NCBI GenBank assembly: GCA_025757685.1
Contig: CP107220.1
Location: forward strand, 1,509,501-1,573,500
Length of the DNA: 64,000 nt
Direction: 5' to 3'
Origin: Oscillospiraceae bacterium
GTDB lineage: Bacteria > Bacillota > Clostridia > Oscillospirales > Acutalibacteraceae
The notes under the pieces are model-generated. The model searched no databases and had not been told where the DNA came from. It saw only the letters and a list, made by a program, of their open reading frames with translations. A program made the translations under genes and the position numbers. Positions 14,579 to 21,328 of this stretch are shown here, piece after piece; the stretch's first letter is position 1; each line of letters opens with the position of its first letter.

Positions 14579-16195
14579 ATGAAGGCAGCAGAGTATTGGA
14601 AAAGGCGAACGGTTGACCTGGAGCACCTGCTGCAAGTGCGCACCACCGCTACAATGGTGGAGGTCAACCGTATGTACGCACAGGGTGTAGAGCAGCTCAA
14701 CGAGCAAATTGAGCGTATTCTCCGCCGGTATGTTAAAAACGGTCAGATCAGCCAGGCTTATGCCTTGCAGCTACTGAGTGCTGGCCAAACCGCAGAGGAG
14801 CGCCAGCGCCTGTTGGAACAGCTGCAACACACCAAGGAACCACAGGCACGGCGGGAGTTGATCGCTATGCTGGACGCACCGGCCTATGCGGACCGTATCA
14901 GCCGTTTGCAGGCTTTACAGAACGCTATTCGTGCGGAAGCCGTAGCCATGGGCGTGCGGGAGGAACGGCTGGCGAAAGCGCGACTGACAGATACACTCAA
15001 ACAAGCATACTACCGCACTATATTTAACGACCAAAAGCGTAATGGTCTATATGACTTTCGCTTGATCAGTGACCGCCGTGTACAGGCCGCACTTACCCAT
15101 AAGTGGAGCGGCAAAAACTATTCCGATCGTGTGTGGAAGAACAACGCCGCCTTTTGCAAGCGCTTGCAGCGCACGATTGAGGTGGGTTGTATGACGGGTA
15201 TGACCCTGCACGATATGGAGGAGCGGTTGCTGGAGGACTGCATAGGTGCAGATAGCGACAGCGGGCAACGCTATTGCGCCAGCCGCCTGATCCGTACAGA
15301 GGTCAATCACTTCTCCAATCAGGGCTTTTTAGAGGGCTATAAAGCAGCGGGCATTATCCGGTATCGGTTTATGGCCACTCTGGATTTGCGCACCTCCGCC
15401 GTCTGCCGCCAGCTGGACGGCAAGACCTTTTTGGTGGAAGAGGCAAAAGCAGGCGAGAACCTGCCGCCTATGCACCCTTTCTGCCGCAGTATTACTGTGC
15501 CGGTGGTGAGTAACCGCCCCGGCACCCGCTGGGCCAGGGATCCGGTAACTGGCAAGTCTATGACTGTACCGGCGGATATGACTTACGCCCAGTGGTATGA
15601 GAAGTATGTGGAGAAAAACGGCGGCGTTATTCGTGGCGCAAACGGCGTAGATAAACCGGCGGTGGAGGAACAGGCGGAAGCTGTATATCTTGGCCAAATC
15701 AATCCGCAGTCTGAGCAGGAACGCAATGCCTATGTGGATCGGTTTATTACACAGTACGAGCGTGCCGACGAGGAGCACATGCTGGTCATTGACCGCACCG
15801 GCAAAGTGTATTCCGTTACCAGTCACCAGCCGGATTATATCGACTTAACCGGCGTTGACATTTCCATGAAAGGCAGTTACAATATACATAATCACCCGGC
15901 GGATCAAACGCAGTTTTCATTCAGTGATGAGGCGGATGTTCCCAGTATGATTGCCGATGGCACCAGCGTGATGGAAGCCTTTGACCATAAATACCGCTAC
16001 CGCCTGGAACAGATGGACGGTGTGACGCTGGAAGAGTGGGAAGAAGCAAATGCGCAAGCAAAAGATAACGCCTATTCAATTATGATTGATCGCGGTATGG
16101 GATTTTCAGATTTTGCTGAAAACGCGTTGCATATTCAAATAGAGGAAGCTTGTCGTATCTTAAATAGAGGAGTGTACATGCGATGGAAAAGGTAG
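14579..16195 (+). CDS. MuF-type minor head protein fused to a C-terminal JAMM-like domain
   Basis: A 538-residue protein from ATG 14579 with AAGGA upstream. Residues 1 to 330 form the Mu F/SPP1 gp7 minor head domain: ASRLIRTEVNHFSNQGFLEG, RFMATLDLRTSAVCRQLDG and PPMHPFCRSI. After a linker, residues about 375 to 538 form a separate domain. It contains HNHPADQTQFSFSD, which fits the JAMM metalloprotease pattern His-x-His-x7-Ser-x2-Asp exactly (His437, His439, Ser447, Asp450), and upstream glutamates in ERADEEHM could supply the catalytic Glu. Temperate-phage MuF proteins with toxin-like C-termini are an established class. The JAMM function here is inferred from the motif. Confidence 0.85.
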   Translation: MKAAEYWKRRTVDLEHLLQVRTTATMVEVNRMYAQGVEQLNEQIERILRRYVKNGQISQAYALQLLSAGQTAEERQRLLEQLQHTKEPQARRELIAMLDAPAYADRISRLQALQNAIRAEAVAMGVREERLAKARLTDTLKQAYYRTIFNDQKRNGLYDFRLISDRRVQAALTHKWSGKNYSDRVWKNNAAFCKRLQRTIEVGCMTGMTLHDMEERLLEDCIGADSDSGQRYCASRLIRTEVNHFSNQGFLEGYKAAGIIRYRFMATLDLRTSAVCRQLDGKTFLVEEAKAGENLPPMHPFCRSITVPVVSNRPGTRWARDPVTGKSMTVPADMTYAQWYEKYVEKNGGVIRGANGVDKPAVEEQAEAVYLGQINPQSEQERNAYVDRFITQYERADEEHMLVIDRTGKVYSVTSHQPDYIDLTGVDISMKGSYNIHNHPADQTQFSFSDEADVPSMIADGTSVMEAFDHKYRYRLEQMDGVTLEEWEEANAQAKDNAYSIMIDRGMGFSDFAENALHIQIEEACRILNRGVYMRWKR

Positions 16196-16416
16196 ACCTT
16201 TACGAAGCTCGAAAGGCTGAATTGTTGAAACTTGGCCGAAAAAGCAGAATTCGAGGAAAAGCAATTACTGAAGCATGGTTGGCGGCGCACCCCGGAATAT
16301 CCAGGGGCGAGTGCAACACACCGGAAATGCGAGCTCTGCGAGAAGAAATCAGACAGGAGTATGGACAGATATTGGAAAAATATGAAAGGCTATTCAAAGA
16401 ACAAAAAAAGCAATAA
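16183..16416 (+). CDS. Small protein overlapping the MuF fusion, possible partner
   Basis: The product has 77 residues from ATG 16183, overlapping the MuF gene by 13 bases, with GAGGAG 11 bases upstream. It is helical and charged (EKVDLYEARKAELLKLGRKS; ALREEIRQEYGQILEKYERL), with one cysteine in GECNTPEMR. A terminator follows directly. Its overlap with the end of a toxin-like MuF fusion suggests an immunity or accessory role, but no family is recognised and that is inference. Confidence 0.55.
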   Translation: MEKVDLYEARKAELLKLGRKSRIRGKAITEAWLAAHPGISRGECNTPEMRALREEIRQEYGQILEKYERLFKEQKKQ

Positions 16417-16428
16417 ATAACCCAAAGT

Positions 16429-16461
16429 GAGCAGAGCTGCTATGCAGCCCTGCTCTTTTTA
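16429..16461 (+). terminator. Terminator after the MuF unit
   Basis: GAGCAG (16429-16434) pairs with CTGCTC (16450-16455), with an inner GCTGC/GCAGC stem, then TTTTT. It separates the packaging/MuF genes from the scaffold and capsid genes, so the latter may have their own promoter or depend on read-through. Confidence 0.75.
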
Positions 16462-16539
16462 TACCCATTTACAGGCAATGCCTGTGGGAATATATCATTT
16501 AACGAACCGGCAGCGCACGGTTTGGGAAAGGAGTCAGCA

Positions 16540-17202
16540 ATGACAAAACACAATGCCGAGATGGAAAACAGCAGAGAACAGAGCCGGGTGTGCGCACGCC
16601 TGCCGCTGAACCTCCAGCTGTTTGCCGAAGATACCGGCGAAAATGGAGCAGACACCAACGCAGAGGGGGCAGCGGGCGACACCGACGCCAACTCCGATGG
16701 GGGCAACACCACTCCGACCTTTGACGAACTGCTGAAAGACAAAAAATTCCAAAGTGAATTTGACAGCAGGGTCAGCAAGGCGCTTGCCACGGCCAGAGCC
16801 AAGTGGGAAGAAAGCGCCAAAGAGCAGGCGGACGAAGCCAAAAAACTATCCAGTATGAACAAAGAGGAGCGAGAGCGGTATAACCTGGCCAAGGATCGCC
16901 AGGCATTTGAACAGGAAAAGGCAGCCTTTGCCAAGAAGCAGCTGGAAACGGCTGTTGCGGCTGAGCTGCTCCAGCGTAAGCTGCCTGTGCAGTTTGCCGC
17001 AATCCTGACCGGGAATGACGCCACTGCCTCGCAAAAGAACCTGGAGATTTTTGACGCCGCATTTCAAGAGGCAGTACAGGCCGCCACAACCGCCAACCTG
17101 CGGGGCAAGGACTTGCCGCCGGCAGGTAAGGAAGCAGCGGGCGACAATGTACCGCCCACAGACTTCCGCGCCTATGAGGCGTGGAGAAAACAGAACGGCT
17201 AA
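16540..17202 (+). CDS. DUF4355 capsid scaffold protein
   Basis: A 220-residue protein from ATG 16540 with GGAAAGGAG upstream. The N-terminus RLPLNLQLFAED is the hallmark of phage scaffold proteins. A Gly/Asp/Thr-rich linker follows, then a coiled coil (KALATARAKWEESAKEQADE, KDRQAFEQEKAAFAKKQ). It precedes the coat protein, as scaffold proteins do, and should guide procapsid assembly. Confidence 0.9.
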   Translation: MTKHNAEMENSREQSRVCARLPLNLQLFAEDTGENGADTNAEGAAGDTDANSDGGNTTPTFDELLKDKKFQSEFDSRVSKALATARAKWEESAKEQADEAKKLSSMNKEERERYNLAKDRQAFEQEKAAFAKKQLETAVAAELLQRKLPVQFAAILTGNDATASQKNLEIFDAAFQEAVQAATTANLRGKDLPPAGKEAAGDNVPPTDFRAYEAWRKQNG

Positions 17203-17217
17203 TAGGAGGAATAAGAA

Positions 17218-18333
17218 ATGCCGAATACGATTTTAACACCCAATGTCATTGCCAATGAGGCACTGATGGTACTGAAAAACAACCTGGTGATGGCTAACCT
17301 GGTCCACCGGGACTATGAGAACGAATTTGTGAAGGTTGGCGACACGGTTACCGCCCGCCGCCCCAGCAAGTTTGTAGCCAAGAACTTTACCGGCGCTGTG
17401 GATCCCCAGGATCTGAACGAGGGCGGTGTACCCGTGAAGATGGACCGGCTGCGCGATGTGACTGTGCAGATCACTTCTAAGGAAATGTCCCTGGATCTGC
17501 GCGACTTCTCTGCCCAGGTGATCGAACCGGCCATGACCGCCATCGCCAGCGCGGTGGACGCAGATGTACTGGCGACTGCCGTAGAGGGCGCCGGTCGCAC
17601 CGTGACCGCTTCCGGAGAGAGCGCAACCAAGCCCATTAAGGATATTGCCAAGGTGGGCAGCTATCTGGACTTCGCCGGTGTGCCGGTTCAGAACCGCCGC
17701 CTGGTACTGAACCCCTCGCACAAGGTGCTGTATGCTACGGACGACAACCTGTCCAAGGTGTCCTATGCCGGTGACGGCAACGCCCTGCGGGACGCAGAAC
17801 TGGGTAAGGTGTACACCATGGACACCTACATGAGCCAGAACGCACCGTATCCCTACGGTTATCTGGACAATGCCGTTGGTACTGCCAAGACTTATAAGGT
17901 CAGTGGTACTGCCGGTGAGAGCAAGGTGGCGCTGTCCTCTGTGACTGCTGCTACTGCCAATGTGAAAAAGGGCGACTGCTTTATTGTGGACGGCTATGTG
18001 TACCATTTTGCCGCAGACGCTACGGCTGCCAGCGGCGCGGTGGCCGAGGTGGCTATTGACCAGTCCTTGCACGCTACACTGTCTGGAAAGGATGCCACTG
18101 TGATCTCTGCGCCCACTTCCGTAGGGTTCCACCGCAACGGCGTGGCACTGGTGACCCGTCCTATGGATCTGCCGATGGGTAACAAGAACGCCTATGTGGC
18201 TTCTGCGGACGGCCTGGGTGTGCGTGTGGTCTTTGACTACGACAGCACCCACAAGATCGACACCGTATCCTTTGATATTCTGTACGGCGTGACCACGCTG
18301 GACAAGAATATGATCGTCAAGGTGCAGGGCTAA
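17218..18333 (+). CDS. Major capsid protein, P22-coat type
   Basis: A 371-residue protein from ATG 17218, with TAGGAGGAATAAGAA upstream. The N-terminus (NTILTPNVIANEALMVLKNN), the GDTVTARRPSKFVAKNF strand, and VQITSKEMSLDLRDFSAQVI are the P22 coat-protein family pattern with an HK97 fold. Two beta-rich insertions follow (residues about 215 to 290). It forms the icosahedral shell; it follows the scaffold gene immediately. Confidence 0.93.
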   Translation: MPNTILTPNVIANEALMVLKNNLVMANLVHRDYENEFVKVGDTVTARRPSKFVAKNFTGAVDPQDLNEGGVPVKMDRLRDVTVQITSKEMSLDLRDFSAQVIEPAMTAIASAVDADVLATAVEGAGRTVTASGESATKPIKDIAKVGSYLDFAGVPVQNRRLVLNPSHKVLYATDDNLSKVSYAGDGNALRDAELGKVYTMDTYMSQNAPYPYGYLDNAVGTAKTYKVSGTAGESKVALSSVTAATANVKKGDCFIVDGYVYHFAADATAASGAVAEVAIDQSLHATLSGKDATVISAPTSVGFHRNGVALVTRPMDLPMGNKNAYVASADGLGVRVVFDYDSTHKIDTVSFDILYGVTTLDKNMIVKVQG

Positions 18334-18349
18334 GCCCGGGGAGGTACAA

Positions 18350-18478
18350 ATGGAAAAGGTAACCGTTGTAAGCGGTAAAAGCGAAGTGGTCATTGACCGC
18401 AACTGCCTGGAGGCATACTTGAATGCCGGTTGGAAACTGCCGGAGAAAAAAGAAAACATGAAACAGGGCGCCAAATAA
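18350..18478 (+). CDS. 42-residue head protein
   Basis: ATG 18350 follows CGGGGAGGTACAA. The sequence MEKVTVVSGKSEVVIDRNC, then LEAYLNAGWKLPEKK, matches a small family found between capsid and connector genes of gram-positive phages, with an SH2-like LEAYLNAGW core. Function unknown, perhaps a capsid decoration or connector accessory. A hairpin overlaps the stop. Confidence 0.65.
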   Translation: MEKVTVVSGKSEVVIDRNCLEAYLNAGWKLPEKKENMKQGAK

Positions 18479-18491
18479 GGCGCCTTTTCTT
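18467..18491 (+). terminator. Short hairpin at the end of the 42-residue gene
   Basis: GGCGCC (18467-18472) and GGCGCC (18479-18484) pair across AAATAA, followed by TTTTCTT. A weak terminator or attenuator that would lower expression of the connector genes relative to the coat. Confidence 0.5.
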
Positions 18492-18506
18492 ATGGGGGTG
18501 ATATGT

Positions 18507-18905
18507 TTGACTGATGAGATGAAAAGCAAGGCTCTGCGGCTGCTGCGGGCCGCTGCCGGGCGTTACGACAAGATATGCGAGGCCTGGTACGCACACGCCG
18601 GTGAAGAGCTGGATTTGCAGCTGTTCTTGGATATGGCCGAGGACGATTGCTTGGCGTATCTTGGTGTCCGCACCTTGCCGCTTGCCGTGACGGCGACCAC
18701 GCTGTCCAAAATCGCCTATATACACCTAAACGGCTTCTTACAGGAGCAGGACTACGGTGTGAAAAGCGCTTCTTACACAGAGGGAAGCGTGTCCAAGAGC
18801 GAGACCTATACCACCCCTGCGGAGCGCGAGGCGGCCGTTGCCGAGCTGCTGCAGCCGTACAACAGATACAGGGAGGTGCATACTGGTGAAGCTGAAAACG
18901 CCTAA
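18507..18905 (+). CDS. Head-tail connector (gp6/gp15-like)
   Basis: The product has 132 residues with a probable TTG start at 18507, six bases after GGGGGTG; an in-frame ATG at 18492 lies upstream of that binding site. The protein is helical (LRLLRAAAGRYDKICEAWY, QLFLDMAEDDCLAYLG), typical of Phage_connect_1 proteins that extend the portal ring. Position after the capsid genes supports this. Confidence 0.75.
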   Translation: MTDEMKSKALRLLRAAAGRYDKICEAWYAHAGEELDLQLFLDMAEDDCLAYLGVRTLPLAVTATTLSKIAYIHLNGFLQEQDYGVKSASYTEGSVSKSETYTTPAEREAAVAELLQPYNRYREVHTGEAENA

Positions 18906-19239
18906 GTCGTGGACTGTAAAATCACGGATTTTCTCCGCACAGACGATCAGAGACAGTGCTTACGACTTTGAGCAGAGCACCTATACCGCTGTGCCAACTG
19001 TATTGTATTTGTGCTGGCAGCCGGTGTCTGCCGCCGCTCCCATAGAAGAACGCGGGCGGGTGTCGTCTGCAAGCTACCAGGCTGTGCTGTACAGTGATGT
19101 GGCCGTACAGCCCGGAGATTTGGTGCAGGTGGATGGTATCGGCTGGCTGGAGGTGGACAGTGTGCAGCATTTTCTGCACCATAGGCTGCTGACGGCCAAC
19201 GCAACAGAAAGGAGGGCGACGGTTGGAAACGCAGATTGA
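18886..19239 (+). CDS. Head closure protein, putative
   Basis: The product has 117 residues from GTG 18886, 7 bases after GGGAGGTG, overlapping the connector gene by 20 bases. It is beta-rich (PTVLYLCWQPVSAA, QAVLYSDVAVQPGDLVQV, GWLEVDSVQHFLHH), consistent with head closure or minor capsid proteins of the SPP1 gp16 type. Assigned mainly by gene order. Confidence 0.65.
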   Translation: MKLKTPKSWTVKSRIFSAQTIRDSAYDFEQSTYTAVPTVLYLCWQPVSAAAPIEERGRVSSASYQAVLYSDVAVQPGDLVQVDGIGWLEVDSVQHFLHHRLLTANATERRATVGNAD

Positions 19240-19687
19240 AAACCTGGGAGCCTATGCCTCTGCCATTGAGCAAAGCACCAATAGACTGCTGAATCAGCTG
19301 GAACGGCAAATGCTGCAGGACGCGGAGGATATGGCCGGCCGCCAGCGGAGCAAGTGCCCGGAGGATACCGGGTTGCTGCGGGAATCTATCGCCGCTTTTT
19401 GCGAGCGTAACGGCGACAGCGTAACCGCAGGCAGTCGTACCAATATGCAGTATGCGGCCTATGTGGAATTCGGAACCGGGCCTGTGGGTGACGAAAAGGG
19501 TACACCGCTGGACAGTGAGCTGGGTATTGTGCGTAAGCATGAGCCTTGGACTGCGTATATACCAGGCTACGGATTTCGCAGGTTAAAAGGCTGCTTGCCG
19601 GCGCTCTTTATGTATTACGGCATGCAGGAAATGCAGCCGGTGATTGCAGAGCATTATGGTACGGCTATACAGGAGGCGATCAAGTGA
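19223..19687 (+). CDS. HK97 gp10-family tail component
   Basis: A 154-residue protein starting at TTG 19223, 8 bases after AAAGGAGGG, overlapping the previous gene. It carries the family core: KCPEDTGLLRESI followed by TAGSRTNMQYAAYVEFGTG. HK97 gp10 proteins act at the neck and tail completion. Confident family call. Confidence 0.85.
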   Translation: METQIENLGAYASAIEQSTNRLLNQLERQMLQDAEDMAGRQRSKCPEDTGLLRESIAAFCERNGDSVTAGSRTNMQYAAYVEFGTGPVGDEKGTPLDSELGIVRKHEPWTAYIPGYGFRRLKGCLPALFMYYGMQEMQPVIAEHYGTAIQEAIK

Positions 19688-20052
19688 AAAACTACCGTGC
19701 AGTGATCCGGGATACCTTAAAATCCGTACAGTCGGACATTCCCTATGACATTAAGATGGCATTTCCGGAGAGCAAACCGGCAGGTAACCTGATCACATTT
19801 TATGAGATCACCAATACAGGTACGGAACTGGCGTGCGTAGATGTGATCGCCTATCAGGTGGATCTGTGGTTTGTGGCCTTGCCGGATCTGTTGGAAATGA
19901 CGGAAAAGGTAGACGAGGCTTTGACCTCGCTGGGCCTGATCCGACAATTTGCGTCCTCGGACGCGCTTTTACACGACCCCAGCGGTTATTTGCGCAAATC
20001 ATTGCGTTACGGCCGTCGGGTTGATACAAGAACCAATCGACTGATAGATTAA
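19684..20052 (+). CDS. Tail terminator/completion protein, putative
   Basis: The product has 122 residues from GTG 19684, with CAGGAGG 8 bases upstream, overlapping the gp10 stop. An alpha/beta protein (VIRDTLKSVQSDIPYDIKMA, ACVDVIAYQVDLWFVALPDL) with a basic C-terminus. Placed between gp10 and the tail tube gene, the usual place of the tail terminator that caps the tail for head joining. The role rests on order and fold impression. Confidence 0.65.
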   Translation: MKNYRAVIRDTLKSVQSDIPYDIKMAFPESKPAGNLITFYEITNTGTELACVDVIAYQVDLWFVALPDLLEMTEKVDEALTSLGLIRQFASSDALLHDPSGYLRKSLRYGRRVDTRTNRLID

Positions 20053-20064
20053 GGAGGATTTTAT

Positions 20065-20508
20065 ATGAACGAAACAAAGCCGGAACGCGGCCTTGCGTCC
20101 AAAGGCATTGAGGTATATCCCAACTATACCGGCCCCACAGCCAAGTGCCTGAACTACGCCACCCAAATCGGCGATCTGACCAAGGGCGAACGGGAAGAAC
20201 TGGACGCCACTTGCTATGACGATGATGTGGAACACAGCATTACCGGTATTCGCAAGAAAGCAGACGCCTTTGAGGTGACTTTTCTGTACAACGCAAAGGA
20301 CGCCACATCGGATTATCGGGTGCTGGCAGCTTTGGAGGACGCCGGTGTGTCCGTACCCATTATGGTTAAGCTGCCGGACGACACCAAGTTTAACAACTCT
20401 GGTGTGCCCAGCCTGACGATTAAGGGACCGGGCGTAAACAGCCTGATGGAGGCTACTGTCTCGTACAAGCTGGACGGCGACTGGAGCAGAGAGTTTCCCG
20501 CCGCGTAA
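20065..20508 (+). CDS. Major tail (tube) protein
   Basis: A 147-residue protein from ATG 20065 with AAGGAGGA upstream. It is beta-rich (LNYATQIGDLTKGEREELDA, DAFEVTFLYNAKDATSDYRV, MVKLPDDTKFNNSGVP) and ends in TVSYKLDGDW, as phage tail tube proteins do. It precedes the tail assembly chaperone genes, the canonical order. Confidence 0.85.
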   Translation: MNETKPERGLASKGIEVYPNYTGPTAKCLNYATQIGDLTKGEREELDATCYDDDVEHSITGIRKKADAFEVTFLYNAKDATSDYRVLAALEDAGVSVPIMVKLPDDTKFNNSGVPSLTIKGPGVNSLMEATVSYKLDGDWSREFPAA

Positions 20509-20561
20509 ATCGATTATTCGGGAGGCGGGAGACCGTCTCCCTCATTTTTAGGAGGTAAGCA

Positions 20562-21002
20562 ATGAATAATCAGCATACTGTAACCAGAACATACGATTTG
20601 CAGTTGACTGCAAACGAGACGGTGCACTTGCGCCTGACCGTGGCTGCCCAGCTGCGACTGAAAAATAGATTTAAGGAGGACGCCCTGGATGTAATCCTGA
20701 GCGCTTCCAGTGATCCGGAGCGGCTGCTGGCTGTGCTGGATGAGGCACTGCATTTTAACGATGATCCCAACGGCGATCTGACCGGTGAGGCGTTGTATGA
20801 CGCGCTGGTGGATAGCGGCGTTAGCGGCGTGGACGCATTTTCAAGCATTCTCTTTCAGCTGGCCAATGTGTCCGGTCTACTGAGCGATACGCAGGCCGAG
20901 AAGCTCTCCGCCGGCATTGAAAAGATGGTCAACGCTGCGTTTGACGGCGTGGAGAAGTCCACAGAGAGTGAGGACAAGCCGTCCACTTCCTTTCGGGAGT
21001 AA
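20562..21002 (+). CDS. Tail assembly chaperone, first frame (gpG-like)
   Basis: A 146-residue protein from ATG 20562 with TAGGAGGTAAGCA upstream. The N-terminal TANETVHLRLTVAAQLRLKN and AILD-type helices fit gpG-like chaperones that hold the tape measure during tail assembly. The following frame (to 21297) overlaps its 3' end and lies in the +1 frame, so a frameshifted longer product is likely. A dispersed palindrome lies at codons 13 to 17 (20598). Confidence 0.8.
   Translation: MNNQHTVTRTYDLQLTANETVHLRLTVAAQLRLKNRFKEDALDVILSASSDPERLLAVLDEALHFNDDPNGDLTGEALYDALVDSGVSGVDAFSSILFQLANVSGLLSDTQAEKLSAGIEKMVNAAFDGVEKSTESEDKPSTSFRE
20598..20613. repeat. Dispersed 16-bp palindrome, copy 3 (inverse orientation)
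   Basis: TTGCAGTTGACTGCAA is the exact reverse complement of copies 1 and 4. It lies inside the start of the tail chaperone gene, so here it also encodes protein. Confidence 0.65.
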
Positions 21003-21021
21003 TTACTGCACAACGGAGGAT

Positions 21022-21297
21022 ATGATCCTGGAGGCCAACGCTTATGGCTTGTCGTTCTCTGTTATTCTCGCCATGACCTATGGAGAACTAAAGCGTTACA
21101 TTCTGTTCCATCGTGATTTTGAGAAAAGGCAGTATCAAAATCTGTCACAAATCGCCTATATCCAAGCCGGGGTTATCGCTGCTGCGGTTGCCGGGGAGGA
21201 TGTGGGCGCAGTGTATGACCTTTTCCCATATTGGACAAAGGATGATGTGCTGGATATTCAAGCGGCCAAAGCAATGGCCTACTTTGATCAGTTTTAA
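21022..21297 (+). CDS. Tail assembly chaperone, second frame (gpT-like)
   Basis: The frame ending at 21297 is open well upstream of the first-frame stop at 21000-21002. The only ATG is at 21022, one base after GGAGGA, too close for normal initiation. So it is probably made by frameshifting from the first frame. Its protein (ILEANAYGLSFSVILAMTYG, then AYIQAGVIAAAVAGEDVG) is helical. UUU-C at 20991-20994 just before the stop is one possible +1 slip site. The start shown is nominal. Confidence 0.65.
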   Translation: MILEANAYGLSFSVILAMTYGELKRYILFHRDFEKRQYQNLSQIAYIQAGVIAAAVAGEDVGAVYDLFPYWTKDDVLDIQAAKAMAYFDQF

Positions 21298-21328
21298 CGA
21301 TTGAAAAACAAGAAAAGGAGGTGATTTT

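Noticed and set aside
17233..18474. Long minus-strand frame opposite the capsid gene
   Set aside because: Shadow of the coat protein; no ribosome binding site or recognised domain.
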